A stretch of DNA of 56,213 bases from an uncultured Oscillospiraceae bacterium (GCA_947629755.1 CANREY010000002.1:1-56213); one strand, 5' to 3'; positions 14,284 to 24,186 are shown, counted from the stretch's first letter. The notes: generated by a model not told the origin, from the sequence alone. Translations and numbers: made by a program.

Positions 14284-16568
14284 CAGCCGACCTCGCCGCA
14301 CAGCCTCGCCCGAAGGCCGGAGTAGCGCCTGAGGCGCTTGTCGTTGGCCACCATGGCGGAGAATATGTCCGCCCCGCCCACAACGATAAGGAGCTGTCTT
14401 GCCCTTGTGACGGCGGTGTAGAGGACGCTTCGCGTGATGAGCCCCGGCGGGCACTTGGGAAGGGCCAGTATGACCGCCCGGTACTCGCTCCCCTGGGACT
14501 TATGGACCGTCACGGCGTAGGCCAGCTCCAGATCTCCCATCTGGTCGAAGGGGTAGGGTACAAGCCGCTCGTCAAAGCGTATGTAGGCTATGCCCGCGGC
14601 CTCGTCCATGCCCTCGATGTAGCCCACGTCGCCGTTGAAGATGCCCGTGCCGGCCTCGTGGCGGCCCGTCTCGCTCTTGAGCTCCTGGGCGCTGGCGTTG
14701 ACGGTGTCGGCGCGGCTCCTGTCCTCCTCCGAGGGCGTCGGGCCGGACCTCACCCATATTATATCATAATTGTTTCGTGTTTGCATCACCCTGTCGCCCA
14801 CACGGAAGGTAATATTCCCGACAGTCTTCTCCTTTTTATCCTCCGACGGGGGATTGAGGGCCTCCTGCGCGGCCAGATTTATCTCCCTTGTGCCACCGGC
14901 GTACTTGCGGGAGGGGGAGAGTATCTGTATATCCTCCGGCGGTATGCCCATGTTCTTGGGAAGGCGCGAGCTCACAAGCTCCGTCACCGTACTTGTGACG
15001 GCGCCGTTCTGGCGCTTTAAAAAGAAGAAGTCCCCGCCGGAATTTTTAAGCTCCGGGGCTCTTCCCGCGTTTATCATGTGGGCGTTTTTGACGATGGCGC
15101 TCTCCTTTGCCTGACGGAATATGTCAGTCAAAGCTATGACCGGCACAACGCCGCTTCGTATCACGTCCCCGAAGACGTTCCCCGGCCCCACGGAGGGGAG
15201 CTGGTCCGCGTCGCCCACCATTATGAGCCTCGCGTCCTCCGGCATGGCCTCCAAAAGCGCCGCCATAAGGCGTATGTCCACCATGCTTGTCTCGTCAAGT
15301 ATGACCGCGTCGCACTCAAGCTTGTCCGAGGCGCACTTTTCAAACACCGTGCCGAGGCCGCTCTCCGGCATACCGGCCCCAAGGAGCCGGTGGACCGTCT
15401 GGGCCTCCCGGCCCGTGAGCTCCGTGAGCCTCTTGGCGGCCCTGCCCGTGGGGGCGGTGAGGAGTGTATTTATCCCCATCTCGTCATAGAGGCCCAGTAT
15501 GCCCCTTACCGTTGTGGTCTTGCCCGTGCCGGGGCCGCCGGTGAGGACCAGCGCCCTCCCGTTGGCGGCGGCCTGAAGGGCCTCGCGCTGCTTTAAGGCG
15601 AAGGTTATCCCGCAGGCGTACTCCGCCCGCTCCACCAAAATATCAAGGCCCGGCACCTTGTCCACCCGCCGCACGGCCATTGAGGCTATCCGCTCGGCCA
15701 CGCTCCGCTCGGCCTCGTAGAGGTCCTCAAGGTACAGCCCCTCCACTCCGGCTACGCGCTCCGCCACGGCCTCGCCGGCCTCTGTAAGGCCCTCCACACC
15801 GCGCCTTACGCTCTCCGCTTCCACGGAAATAAGCTGCGCCGTGGCGGCAATGAGCTTGTCCGTTGGCAAAAACACGTGGCCGTTATTTTCGTTGTGGCGC
15901 ATCTCGAAGCGTATGGCCGCCTCCACTCTCTCTCTTGCGTCCGGGGCGAAGTCCAGGCGTCTCGCGAACTCGTCGGCGGCGAAGAAGTCGAGGCCAAAAT
16001 ACTCGTCGGCCAGTATGTAGGGGTTCTCCGTTATGGCCGCCTCGGCCTCCTCGCCGTAGCTCCGGTAGAGCCGGGCCGCGGCGATGGGCTTTACCCCGTT
16101 GTCCACTAAAAACTCCATGAGCCGGCGAAGGCCCGTCTGCTGGCGAAAGCGCTCGCCCATGTCGCGGGCCTTCTTGTCGGTTATGCCCTTTATTTTTGTG
16201 AGCTCCTCCGGGGAGCTCTCCAGTATCTCCAGCGTCTTCGCGCCAAATTCCGACACTATATCGCGGGCAAGCTTGGGCCCGATGCCCTTTATGGCCCCTC
16301 CGGCCAAATACTCGTATATGGCACGGCTCCCCTCCGGCAAATACCGCTCGGCGTGCTCTGCCTTGAACTGCTGGCCGAAGGAGGCGTGGGTGGTCCATGC
16401 CCCGTAGAGCCGCAGGCCCTCCCCGGCGGAGAGGCCGGGAAGTATGCCGACGGCCGTGACGCTCTCGTCCCCGGCCCGGAGCCTGAGGACGGTGTAGCCG
16501 TTCTCAGGGTTTTGAAAGATTATGGTCTGTACTGTCCCCTCTATGGCAATAAGCTCGTTACCGTCCAT
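14283..16568 (-). CDS. recD2: ATP-dependent RecD2 helicase
   Basis: This ~761-residue superfamily 1B 5'-3' DNA helicase is of the stand-alone RecD2 class, which works without RecBC. The N-terminal part has tandem helix-hairpin-helix segments (IKGIGPKLARDIVSEFG and IKGITDKKARDMG). Walker A is LTGGPGTGKTTTV near residue 345, and Walker B is ILDETSMVD. The late motif VTVHKSQGSEYRAVI (about residue 690) is helicase motif V/VI. The start at 16568 was chosen because it has GAGGACA before it and gives the family's MDGNELIAIEGTVQTIIFQN beginning. It overlaps the end of the upstream small membrane-protein gene by 11 bases. Confidence 0.93.
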   Translation of the reverse strand: MDGNELIAIEGTVQTIIFQNPENGYTVLRLRAGDESVTAVGILPGLSAGEGLRLYGAWTTHASFGQQFKAEHAERYLPEGSRAIYEYLAGGAIKGIGPKLARDIVSEFGAKTLEILESSPEELTKIKGITDKKARDMGERFRQQTGLRRLMEFLVDNGVKPIAAARLYRSYGEEAEAAITENPYILADEYFGLDFFAADEFARRLDFAPDARERVEAAIRFEMRHNENNGHVFLPTDKLIAATAQLISVEAESVRRGVEGLTEAGEAVAERVAGVEGLYLEDLYEAERSVAERIASMAVRRVDKVPGLDILVERAEYACGITFALKQREALQAAANGRALVLTGGPGTGKTTTVRGILGLYDEMGINTLLTAPTGRAAKRLTELTGREAQTVHRLLGAGMPESGLGTVFEKCASDKLECDAVILDETSMVDIRLMAALLEAMPEDARLIMVGDADQLPSVGPGNVFGDVIRSGVVPVIALTDIFRQAKESAIVKNAHMINAGRAPELKNSGGDFFFLKRQNGAVTSTVTELVSSRLPKNMGIPPEDIQILSPSRKYAGGTREINLAAQEALNPPSEDKKEKTVGNITFRVGDRVMQTRNNYDIIWVRSGPTPSEEDRSRADTVNASAQELKSETGRHEAGTGIFNGDVGYIEGMDEAAGIAYIRFDERLVPYPFDQMGDLELAYAVTVHKSQGSEYRAVILALPKCPPGLITRSVLYTAVTRARQLLIVVGGADIFSAMVANDKRLRRYSGLRARLCGEVG

Positions 16569-16875
16569 CAGTGTCCTCTGTCCCCTTTGAATATGGTTCT
16601 CCCGCCAGTATGCGCGCCCCACGGCGCTCCGACAGGAGCCTTGCCCGGCGTCTTGCCTCCGGCGTCATGCCCGCGTCAAGTATGTACACGCTCTCGCCGG
16701 GCTTTACCTCCCGCACCGCCGCCTCAAGGCCCACGGCCTCGCCGGAGCATCGCAGTACGGTCAATCGCTCCACGCCGGGAAACACCCGGTTTCCGGGCAA
16801 AAGCGCTTTCACAAGGCACACGGTCAGTATCACCGCCGCCACTATGGCGACGCCCGCAAGCGTCTCAGCTATCAT
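16558..16875 (-). CDS. Small membrane protein of unknown function
   Basis: This 105-residue protein has one N-terminal membrane helix (AETLAGVAIVAAVILTVCLVKALL). A compact domain follows (ERLTVLRCSGEAVGLEAAVREVKPGESVYILDAGMTPEARRRARLLSERRGARIL). I do not recognise a family. The predicted single membrane pass with the domain in the cytoplasm is inferred from the charge distribution. The ATG at 16875 has GGGGGGCG before it. It overlaps recD2 by 11 bases, so translation of the helicase is probably coupled to this gene. Confidence 0.65.
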   Translation of the reverse strand: MIAETLAGVAIVAAVILTVCLVKALLPGNRVFPGVERLTVLRCSGEAVGLEAAVREVKPGESVYILDAGMTPEARRRARLLSERRGARILAGEPYSKGTEDTDGR

Positions 16876-16940
16876 AAAATCGCCCCCCAATGTCACAATA
16901 TGCGTCCTTCGGGGCAAATGACAATATGGGGCGAAAAAGC

Positions 16941-18911
16941 TCACTTCTGGCCTCTCAGCTTTATTATCCGGTCGCGCAGTATGGCCGCGTACTCAAATTC
17001 CAGCATCTGGCTTGCCTTGCGCATCTCCTTCTCAAGCTTGGCGATGGCCTCCTCCCGCTCCCGCTTTGTGAGGTATTTACCGTCGTCGTCGGTGATGCCG
17101 CGGGCGGGCTTCTCCTCCTCCCGCTCCAGAACGGAGCGTATGTCCTTGACGATGGTCTTCGGCACGATGCCGTTAGCCTTATTGAAGGCGTCCTGCTTTC
17201 TCCTTCTCCTGTCCGTCTCGTCCATGGCCGCCCGCATGGAGGGCGTCACCGTGTCGGCGTATAGTATGACAAGGCCCCCGGCGTTTCTGGCGGCCCGGCC
17301 TATGGTCTGTATGAGGCTCGTCTCGGAGCGCAAAAAGCCCTCCTTGTCCGCGTCCAGTATGGCCACCAAGCTCACCTCCGGCAGGTCCAAGCCCTCACGC
17401 AGAAGGTTTATGCCCACAAGCACGTCGAAGGTGCCAAGGCGCAGATCCCTTATTATCTCCATGCGCTCTATGGCGTCGATGTCGTGGTGCATGTACCGGA
17501 CCTTTATCCCGGCCTTTGTGAGGTAGGCCGTCAGGTCCTCGGCCATGCGCTTTGTGAGGGTGGTCACAAGGACCCGCTCGTGCTTCTCCGTCCTCTGGTT
17601 TATCTCCCCGATGAGGTCGTCTATCTGCCCCTCCACGGGCCGGACCTCCACCTTCGGGTCCAGAAGTCCCGTGGGGCGGATTATCTGCTCGGCTATCTGC
17701 CCCGCCCGCTCCCGCTCGTACTCGGCCGGTGTGGCGGAGACGTAGATGGCCTGATTTATCCTCTCGTTGAACTCGTCAAACTTAAGGGGCCTGTTGTCGA
17801 AGGCCGAGGGGAGGCGAAAGCCGTACTCCACCAGCGATTCCTTCCTTGCCCTGTCCCCACGGTACATGGCCCGGACCTGTGGGAGGGTCACGTGGCTCTC
17901 GTCCACGAAAAGTATGAAGTCCTTTGGGAAATAGTCAAGAAGCGTCATGGGCGCGGAGCCCTCAGGACGGCCTGAGATTATCCGGGAATAGTTTTCTATT
18001 CCGGAGCAGTATCCCAGCTCCTGGAGCATCTCCACGTCGTACATGGTCCGCTGGTATATCCTCTGGGCCTCTATAAGCTTGTCGTGGTCCTTGAACCACT
18101 TGACCCGCTCGTCCATCTCCCGGAGTATCTCCTGAATGGCCCTGTCCATCTTGTCCCTTGGGGTCACGTAGTGTGTGGCGGGCCAGATGGGTATGTTGGT
18201 GAGCCTTCGCACCACCGCGCCGGTGACGGTGTTTATCTCGCTTATCCTGTCTATCTCGTCCCCGAAAAACTCTATTCTAAGGGCCGTGTCCTTCCAGTAG
18301 GCCGGCCACACCTCCACCGTGTCCCCCCGGACCCGGAACATGTTCCGCTCAAAGGCGAGATCGTTGCGCTCGTAGCGTATGTCGGCGAGCTTTTTTAATA
18401 GCTCCGGTATTTTTATCTCCATTCCCACTCTCAGGGACACCATCATGGCCTCAAAGTCGTCGGGCTCCCCAAGGCCGTAGATACAGCTGACGGAGCTCAC
18501 CACTATAACGTCCCGGCGCTCCAAAAGTGAGGCGGTGGCGGACAGGCGGAGCCTGTCTATCTCGTCGTTTACGGAGCTGTCCTTCTCTATATAGGTGTCC
18601 GTGTGGGCGATGTATGCCTCAGGCTGGTAGTAGTCGTAGTAACTCACGAAATACTCCACGGCGTTCTCCGGGAAAAACTCCTTGAACTCCGCGCACAGCT
18701 GTGCCGCCAGCGTCTTGTTGTGGGCCAGCACCAGCGTGGGGCGGCCCATTCTCTCTATGACGTTGGCCATGGTGAAGGTCTTGCCTGAGCCCGTGACGCC
18801 GAGGAGCACCTGCTCGCCTATGCCCAGCTCCAGCCCCCGGCACAGCGTGTCTATGGCCTCAGGCTGGTCGCCCATGGGCTTATATGGCGCGTGAAGCTTA
18901 AATTCCATCAT
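16941..18911 (-). CDS. uvrB: Excinuclease ABC subunit B
   Basis: This 656-residue protein is full-length UvrB, the damage-verifying helicase-like subunit of nucleotide excision repair. Seen in order: [11 protein letters not shown] (Q-motif region), Walker [17 protein letters not shown] (about residues 37-52), the beta-hairpin [20 protein letters not shown] (Walker B/DExH), and [12 protein letters not shown] (motif VI). The C-terminal UVR domain, which binds UvrC, is [30 protein letters not shown]. Two in-frame ATGs three bases apart follow GAGGTGAG; the second (18908) has better spacing. The partner uvrA is at 42.6 kb. radC lies just upstream. Confidence 0.97.
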   Translation of the reverse strand: MMEFKLHAPYKPMGDQPEAIDTLCRGLELGIGEQVLLGVTGSGKTFTMANVIERMGRPTLVLAHNKTLAAQLCAEFKEFFPENAVEYFVSYYDYYQPEAYIAHTDTYIEKDSSVNDEIDRLRLSATASLLERRDVIVVSSVSCIYGLGEPDDFEAMMVSLRVGMEIKIPELLKKLADIRYERNDLAFERNMFRVRGDTVEVWPAYWKDTALRIEFFGDEIDRISEINTVTGAVVRRLTNIPIWPATHYVTPRDKMDRAIQEILREMDERVKWFKDHDKLIEAQRIYQRTMYDVEMLQELGYCSGIENYSRIISGRPEGSAPMTLLDYFPKDFILFVDESHVTLPQVRAMYRGDRARKESLVEYGFRLPSAFDNRPLKFDEFNERINQAIYVSATPAEYERERAGQIAEQIIRPTGLLDPKVEVRPVEGQIDDLIGEINQRTEKHERVLVTTLTKRMAEDLTAYLTKAGIKVRYMHHDIDAIERMEIIRDLRLGTFDVLVGINLLREGLDLPEVSLVAILDADKEGFLRSETSLIQTIGRAARNAGGLVILYADTVTPSMRAAMDETDRRRRKQDAFNKANGIVPKTIVKDIRSVLEREEEKPARGITDDDGKYLTKREREEAIAKLEKEMRKASQMLEFEYAAILRDRIIKLRGQK

Positions 18912-18932
18912 CTCACCTCGCAGGTATCCTTC

Positions 18933-19607
18933 TTAATCGAGCATTCCGGCGTCGGCCATGGACACGAAGTCCCCGTCGGCCACAACTAAGTGGTCCACCA
19001 GCTCCACGTCCACCAGCGCCAGCGCCCTTTTGAGCTCCATGGTGGCCTGCCGGTCCTCCCGTGAGGGCACGGCCACGCCGCTTGGGTGGTTGTGGGCCAC
19101 TATGACCGCCGCGGCGTGCATCGTTATGGCGCACTCGGCCACCTTGCGCACGTTGACGCCGGTGCCAGTGTTGCCGCCCCGGTCAAGCGTCCTGCAGCCG
19201 ATGAGCCGCCGCTTGCCGTCAAGGCAGGCCGCGTACATGACCTCCCGCGTCTCCCCCACGAAATAGGGGAGCAGTACACGTCCCGCGTCGGCGGAGCTCA
19301 TTATGGCCCCCTCAAAGCTCCGGCCCGATATAGCGTACCGGCGGGAAAGAGCCGGTATCAGCGTCAAAAGCGCCGCCGTGCTCTCCCCGGAGCCCTCCAC
19401 GGCGGCCAGCTCCTCCGGGGAGGCGTCCAGCACCCCGGCCAGAGAGCCGAAGCGCTCCAAAAGCCTGTGGGCCAGCGGGTTTACATCCCGCTGGGGTATG
19501 GCGTAGAAAAGCAGGAGCTCCAGCACCTCGTGGTCGGCGAAGCCGTCCAGCCCGCCCTTTAAAAACCTCTCCTTCATTCTGCGCCTGTGTCCGTCGTGAC
19601 CGCCCAT
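18933..19607 (-). CDS. radC: RadC-family JAB/MPN domain protein
   Basis: This 224-residue protein has an N-terminal UPF0758 helix-hairpin-helix region (LAHRLLERFGSLAGVLDASPEELAAVEGSG). The JAMM metal motif is VAHNHPSGVAVPSREDRQATMELKRAL, followed by VELVDHLVVADGDFVSMADAG. The His-x-His-x(10)-Asp spacing is present. The family's role is unsettled despite the name. GGAGGG stands before the ATG. It is followed on the same strand by uvrB. A 17-bp palindrome lies 22 bases before the start codon. Confidence 0.93.
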   Translation of the reverse strand: MGGHDGHRRRMKERFLKGGLDGFADHEVLELLLFYAIPQRDVNPLAHRLLERFGSLAGVLDASPEELAAVEGSGESTAALLTLIPALSRRYAISGRSFEGAIMSSADAGRVLLPYFVGETREVMYAACLDGKRRLIGCRTLDRGGNTGTGVNVRKVAECAITMHAAAVIVAHNHPSGVAVPSREDRQATMELKRALALVDVELVDHLVVADGDFVSMADAGMLD

Positions 19608-19629
19608 GTACCGGCCCTCCTTCCCCGGT

Positions 19630-19646
19630 GATTACAAATTGTAATC
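19630..19646. promoter_or_regulatory. Perfect palindrome in the radC leader
   Basis: GATTACAA-A-TTGTAATC is an 8+1+8 bp inverted repeat just upstream of radC. It contains TACA...TGTA arms like those of BlaI/MecI/CopY-type operators, but no such regulator gene is nearby. It is likely a repressor site; the regulator is unknown. Confidence 0.5.
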
Positions 19647-19715
19647 GCGAACCTAATCCTGCAATTTTGCTCCCCCGCTTTTGTCCCCGGCGTATTTAAA
19701 AGGCGAGAGCGCCCT

Positions 19716-19940
19716 TGTGGAAATCCCACGAAAAAGACTTCCGTCTTTCGCCGTATTTTTTCCCTTCCGGCCCTCTCAGGCCGTTATTTTAGTTGACGTA
19801 AAAGCGGGTCATATCTGACTTTACATTTAGTTATTCACATTGTCCACCGGGTTTTCCACAGCCCGGAACCCCTCTCTCACTAAGAAAAACCTGATTTTTA
19901 CCAGCTTTTGTCAATTCCCGGAGCTCCACTGTGTGGAAAA
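19716..19940. promoter_or_regulatory. Cluster of DnaA-box-like 9-mers
   Basis: TTATTCACA (19831-19839, fits TTATNCACA), TTGTCCACC (19840-19848) and TTTTCCACA (19852-19860) lie side by side on the plus strand. TGTGGAAAT (19716-19724) and TGTGGAAAA (19932-19940) are the same motif on the minus strand. AT-rich stretches (TTTACATTTAG, ATAATAACCTTTATT) flank them. The ~430-bp gap between tsaD and radC holds no gene. dnaA and dnaN are not nearby, so a DnaA titration or activation site (datA/DARS-like) is more likely than oriC. Confidence 0.5.
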
Positions 19941-20035
19941 CTCATAAAAGGGTCAGGCTTTACATAATAACCTTTATTCCTTCAGCATGCGAGAAAAAGC
20001 TTCAAAAATGACGGCGTGAGTTTACAAAATTTCTC

Positions 20036-21052
20036 TCAAAACGTTAAATTATCTATGTCCATGGTGGCGTAGGCGTTGAGCTCCTGTCCCGCCCTTGCCC
20101 CGGCAAGATATTCGTAGTAGCCCTGACACCCGATCATGGCGGCGTTATCGCCGCAGAGCTTCAGGGGCGGCACGAAAAGCCGCTTGTTTTTCTCTTTGCA
20201 CGCGGCCTCAAAGTCCGCCCTTATCCTCTTGTTCGCCGCCACGCCCCCGGCCACCACCACCGTGCCGTAGCCCAGCATGTCCGCGGCCTCCATGGTCCTC
20301 GGCACCAACGCCTCGCTGACGGCCCGCTGGAAGCTTGCGGCAAGGCCGGCCCTGTCCAGCGTATCCCCCCGCTGTTCGGCCGTGTGGACTATGTTCACCA
20401 CGGCCGTCTTAAGGCCGGAGAAGGACATGTCGAAGGGGTGGCCCTCTATCTTGGCGTGGGGCAGGTCAAAGGCCCTGTCGTCCCCGCCCTCGGCAAGGTT
20501 CTGGAGGGGCAGTCCTCCGGGGTAGGGAAGGCCCAGCACCCGCGCGGCCTTGTCGAAGCACTCCCCCGCCGCGTCGTCGTGGGTGGAGCCCAATATGCTC
20601 ATGTCCGTGTAGTCCCGCACGTCCACAATGGCCGTGTTGCCGCCGGATATGGCAAGGCAGAGAAAGGGCGGCTCCAGTTCCGGGAAGGCGATGAAATTGG
20701 CGGCTATGTGCCCCCGGACGTGGTGGACGGGTATGAGGGGTATATCGAGGGCCAGCGCCGCCCCCTTGGCGAAGTTCACCCCCACCAGCAGCGCCCCGAT
20801 GAGCCCCGGCGCCGCCGTCACGGCTATGGCGTCAAGGCCGGACTTCTCAAGTCCCGCCTTTTTCACGGCCTCCTCGGCCAGACGGGAGACCACCTTTATG
20901 TGGTTCCGGGAGGCAATCTCCGGCACCACGCCGCCGTATATGGCGTGCATGTCCGCCTGGGACAGCACCTCGTTTGAAAGTACCTGCCGCCCGTCCCGGA
21001 CCACGGCCGCCGCCGTCTCGTCGCAGGAGGACTCTATTGCCAGTATGTTCAT
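20036..21052 (-). CDS. tsaD: tRNA N6-adenosine threonylcarbamoyltransferase TsaD
   Basis: This 338-residue ASKHA-fold protein transfers the threonylcarbamoyl group from TC-AMP to A37 of ANN-decoding tRNAs, together with TsaB and TsaE. It begins MNILAIESSCDETAAAVV. The metal-binding His pair is in VHHVRGHIAAN (about residues 109-115). ISGGNTAIVDV and VVAGGVAANKRIR are typical phosphate-binding loops. The length is normal. The gene overlaps rimI by 4 bases (ATGA). polA-rimI-tsaD form one operon; tsaB and tsaE are not in the window. Confidence 0.96.
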   Translation of the reverse strand: MNILAIESSCDETAAAVVRDGRQVLSNEVLSQADMHAIYGGVVPEIASRNHIKVVSRLAEEAVKKAGLEKSGLDAIAVTAAPGLIGALLVGVNFAKGAALALDIPLIPVHHVRGHIAANFIAFPELEPPFLCLAISGGNTAIVDVRDYTDMSILGSTHDDAAGECFDKAARVLGLPYPGGLPLQNLAEGGDDRAFDLPHAKIEGHPFDMSFSGLKTAVVNIVHTAEQRGDTLDRAGLAASFQRAVSEALVPRTMEAADMLGYGTVVVAGGVAANKRIRADFEAACKEKNKRLFVPPLKLCGDNAAMIGCQGYYEYLAGARAGQELNAYATMDIDNLTF

Positions 21053-21483
21053 AGCTTGCGCTCCATTATCACGGCGTCCTCAGTGGGCCCGTCGTAGTAG
21101 TTTTTCCTCTCCCCAATGGTTTTAAAGCCCGTCGTCCCGTAAAGGGTCCGGGCGGGCGCGTTGCTCCGCCGCACCTCTAAGAGCACCCTCTCCGCTCCCC
21201 GGCGGCGGGCCTCGTAAAATACGGCCTTGATGAGCTCCCGGCCCGCGCCGCGCCGGCGAAACGCGGGCGACACGGCGATATTGTATAGCTCGCAGTCCTC
21301 GAATGAGCAGTGGAATATGGCGTAGCCCAGTATCCTCCCGCCCTCTCCGGCCACAAGTATGCCGCCGTAGGGGTCGTCGATGTACGCCTCCACGCCGTTT
21401 TGGCTCCATGGGTCCGTAAAGCTTGCGCCCTCTATCTCCATTATCCCCGGAATGTCCCGCTCCCGTCCGAAATATATATCCAT
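21049..21483 (-). CDS. rimI: Ribosomal protein S18-alanine N-acetyltransferase RimI-like
   Basis: This 144-residue GNAT protein begins MDIYFGRERDIPGIMEIEGASFTDPW, the usual start of RimI proteins. The acetyl-CoA motif is VSPAFRRRGAGRELIKAVF, and it ends in the family-typical NAPARTLYGTTGFKTIGERKNYYDGPTEDAVIM stretch. It acetylates the N-terminal alanine of S18 or a similar substrate. The start at 21483 lies 3 bases after the polA stop. The linkage with tsaD is classic for RimI, which supports the call. Confidence 0.92.
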   Translation of the reverse strand: MDIYFGRERDIPGIMEIEGASFTDPWSQNGVEAYIDDPYGGILVAGEGGRILGYAIFHCSFEDCELYNIAVSPAFRRRGAGRELIKAVFYEARRRGAERVLLEVRRSNAPARTLYGTTGFKTIGERKNYYDGPTEDAVIMERKL

Positions 21484-21485
21484 GG

Positions 21486-24158
21486 TCACCCCTTGGCCGC
21501 GTACCAGTTGTCCCCTGACCCGGCCTCCACGGTCAGCGGCACGGTGAGGCTGGCCGCGGACTGCATCTCGTCGATGAGGAGCTTTTTCACCTTCTCCGCG
21601 TCCTCGCTTAAGCACTCAACTATGAGCTCGTCGTGGACCTGCAATAAAAGTCTGGCGTCCAGCTTAGAGCGGCGAAGGGCCCTGTCAACATTGACCATGG
21701 CTATCTTCATTATGTCCGCCGCCGTGCCCTGTATGGGCATGTTCCGGGCCACCCTCTCCCCGAAGGAGCGAAGGTTGAAGTTTGAGCTCTTGAGCTCCGG
21801 CATGGGCCGCCGGCGGCCGTAGAGGGTGGTGGCCACGCCCGTCTCCTTTGCGTTTGCTATGACGGCCTCCATGTAGTCCGCCACGCCCTTATATGAGCTC
21901 ATGTAGGTGTTTATATACTCTCTGGCCTCTATGACCGAGACGCCGATGTCCTCAGAGAGGGAAAAGGCGGATATACCGTAGACTATGCCGAAATTTACGG
22001 CCTTGGCCTGACTTCTCTCTCGGTGGGTGACCTCCTCCGGCGCTATGCCCAGCACCTGGGCCGCCGTCATGCGGTGTATGTCCTCCCCAGACAAAAAGGC
22101 CACCCTCATGTGCTCGTCCCCGGAGATGTGGGCCAATATGCGAAGCTCTATCTGGCTGTAATCCGCGTCCACCAGCGTGTAGCCCTCAGGGGCCACGAAC
22201 ATCTTCCTTATCTCCCCGCCCAGCTCCCGGCGGATAGGTATATTCTGCAAATTCGGCTCCGTGGAGCTCAGGCGGCCCGTGGCGGTGACGGTCATCTGAA
22301 AATTCGTGTGTATCCGCCCGTCAGGGGCTATTACCTTCTGGAGCCCGTCGGCGTAGGTGGATTTGAGCTTGGCAAGCTCCCGGTACTCCAGCACCTTCCC
22401 GACAATCGGGTGCTTGGGCCTGAGCTTTTCCAGCACGTCGGCGTTTGTGGAGTAGCCCCGGTTATTTTTCTTCCCGGTGGGCAGGCCCAGCCTGTCAAAC
22501 AGTACCTCCCCCAGCTGCTTTGGGGAGTTTATGTTGAATTTCCCCCCGGCAAGCTCGTATATCTCCCCGGAGAGAGCGTCTATCTGCCTGCCCAGCATGT
22601 CCCCGAAGGCCCGAAGGGCCCCCCGGTCCACCAAAAATCCGGCCCGCTCCATTCTCGCCAGCACCGGGCAGAGCGGCATCTCCACCTCGTCCATGAGAAA
22701 CCGGAGGTCAGCCTCCTCAAGCTTCGGCTCCAGCCTCTCCCTTAAGCACTCCACCGCCGCGGCCTCAGACAGGAGCCTCCCCACGAGCTTTGTATTGTCG
22801 TCAAGGAGCGAGAACTGCCCGTCCTCGCCGGCCCCGTCCATGGGCGTAAAGCCGCAGTATTTCTCGCACAGCCGCGCAAGCTCGTACTTGCTGGCCGTGG
22901 GGTCAAGGAGGTAGGCGGCTATGGCCGAGTCGAAGACCCAGCCCTCCCCGGAAAGGCCCATGTCCATAAGCTCCCTCACGGTGTCCTTCACGTCGTGGCC
23001 CAGCTTTTTTACGCTCCCGTCGCACAGCGCCTCAAGGGCCGTTCTCCACTGGGGTAAATCTGCGCGCAGGATATATCCCACGCACTTGTCCCCGTCCTCC
23101 CGGTCTATGCTCACACAGCAAATGTCCATGCTTTCTGAAAACCGGACGGCCACGGGGGCGCTTTTTATGTCCTCCAAAAATTCCGCCAGCGTCCCGCCGT
23201 CCTCCACCTCCACGGTGACGCACTCGGCCGTAAACTCCATGGGCTCCGCCCGCGCATCGCGAGCTTCGGGCGCTCTGAGGCCGTAGGCCTCGATGAGCTT
23301 TCTGAACTCAAGGCGGGTGAATATCTCATATAGCCTATCGTTGTCCACCGGCGACACCAAATTGTCCTCCGGCGCAAACTCTATGGGCGCGCAGCACCGT
23401 ATGGTGGCAAGATCCTTTGACATCTCCGCCTGCTCCCGCCCCTCGGTGAGCTTGGCAATGAGCCCGGCCTTGGCCGGCACGCCGGGGGCCTGCTCGATAT
23501 TCGGGAGCTTATCGAATATGGTCTCCACGTCGCCGTAGAGCTGTATTAGCCCCATGGCCGTCTTCTCCCCCACTCCCCGGACGCCGGGTATGTTGTCGGA
23601 GCTGTCGCCCATGAGGGCCTTCAGGTCAATCATGTGTATTGGGTCGAAGCCGTACTCCTCCCGGAATACCTCCGGCGTCACGGCCTTTGTGTTCGTCTGG
23701 CCCATTCTTGTCGTCACAAGGTTCACTGTGACGTGCTCGTCCACTAATTGCAGGCTGTCCCGGTCCCCGGTGCATATGACGCAGTCCCAGCCGCTCTCGG
23801 CGCATTTTCGGGAGATGGTCCCCAGAAGGTCGTCGGCCTCCCACCCCGCCAGCTCGTACCGGCGAATGTTCATGGCGTCCAGCGTCTCCTTCAAAATGGG
23901 CATCTGCTGGGCAAGCTCGTCAGGCATACCGTGGCGGGTGGCCTTGTATCCCTCGTACTGCTCATGCCGGAAGGTTGGCGCCGGCAGGTCGAACGTCACA
24001 CATATCCCGTCCGGCTCCTCATCGCCCATGACCTTGCGGAGAATGTTGATAAAGCCGTATATCCCGTTGGTAGGCGTGCCGTCTGAGGCGTTGAGCATTC
24101 TCACCCCGTAAAACGCCCTGTTCACGATGCTGTTCCCGTCAAGAACCACCAGCTTCAT
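21486..24158 (-). CDS. polA: DNA polymerase I
   Basis: This 890-residue family A polymerase fills gaps in repair and Okazaki-fragment processing. The N-terminal FEN-type 5'-3' exonuclease is intact: residues 1-15 contain VVLDGNSIVNRAFYG, then GWEADDLLGT and ICTGDRDSLQLV. The central domain lacks the first 3'-5' exonuclease motif: the expected DxE reads RFSES, so proofreading is probably lost, as in other Gram-positive PolA proteins. Polymerase motifs are present: DADYSQIELR (A), RSQAKAVNFGIVYG (B) and QVHDELIVE (C). It heads the polA-rimI-tsaD operon behind a promoter that overlaps a 28-bp palindrome. Confidence 0.97.
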   Translation of the reverse strand: MKLVVLDGNSIVNRAFYGVRMLNASDGTPTNGIYGFINILRKVMGDEEPDGICVTFDLPAPTFRHEQYEGYKATRHGMPDELAQQMPILKETLDAMNIRRYELAGWEADDLLGTISRKCAESGWDCVICTGDRDSLQLVDEHVTVNLVTTRMGQTNTKAVTPEVFREEYGFDPIHMIDLKALMGDSSDNIPGVRGVGEKTAMGLIQLYGDVETIFDKLPNIEQAPGVPAKAGLIAKLTEGREQAEMSKDLATIRCCAPIEFAPEDNLVSPVDNDRLYEIFTRLEFRKLIEAYGLRAPEARDARAEPMEFTAECVTVEVEDGGTLAEFLEDIKSAPVAVRFSESMDICCVSIDREDGDKCVGYILRADLPQWRTALEALCDGSVKKLGHDVKDTVRELMDMGLSGEGWVFDSAIAAYLLDPTASKYELARLCEKYCGFTPMDGAGEDGQFSLLDDNTKLVGRLLSEAAAVECLRERLEPKLEEADLRFLMDEVEMPLCPVLARMERAGFLVDRGALRAFGDMLGRQIDALSGEIYELAGGKFNINSPKQLGEVLFDRLGLPTGKKNNRGYSTNADVLEKLRPKHPIVGKVLEYRELAKLKSTYADGLQKVIAPDGRIHTNFQMTVTATGRLSSTEPNLQNIPIRRELGGEIRKMFVAPEGYTLVDADYSQIELRILAHISGDEHMRVAFLSGEDIHRMTAAQVLGIAPEEVTHRERSQAKAVNFGIVYGISAFSLSEDIGVSVIEAREYINTYMSSYKGVADYMEAVIANAKETGVATTLYGRRRPMPELKSSNFNLRSFGERVARNMPIQGTAADIMKIAMVNVDRALRRSKLDARLLLQVHDELIVECLSEDAEKVKKLLIDEMQSAASLTVPLTVEAGSGDNWYAAKG

Positions 24159-24186
24159 AGCGCATCACCCTTTTTTATAAAATCAA

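Noticed and set aside
19608..20035. Chromosomal origin oriC
   Set aside because: The DnaA-box-like cluster is real to the eye, but dnaA, dnaN, rpmH and gidA are not near and there is no long 13-mer type unwinding region.
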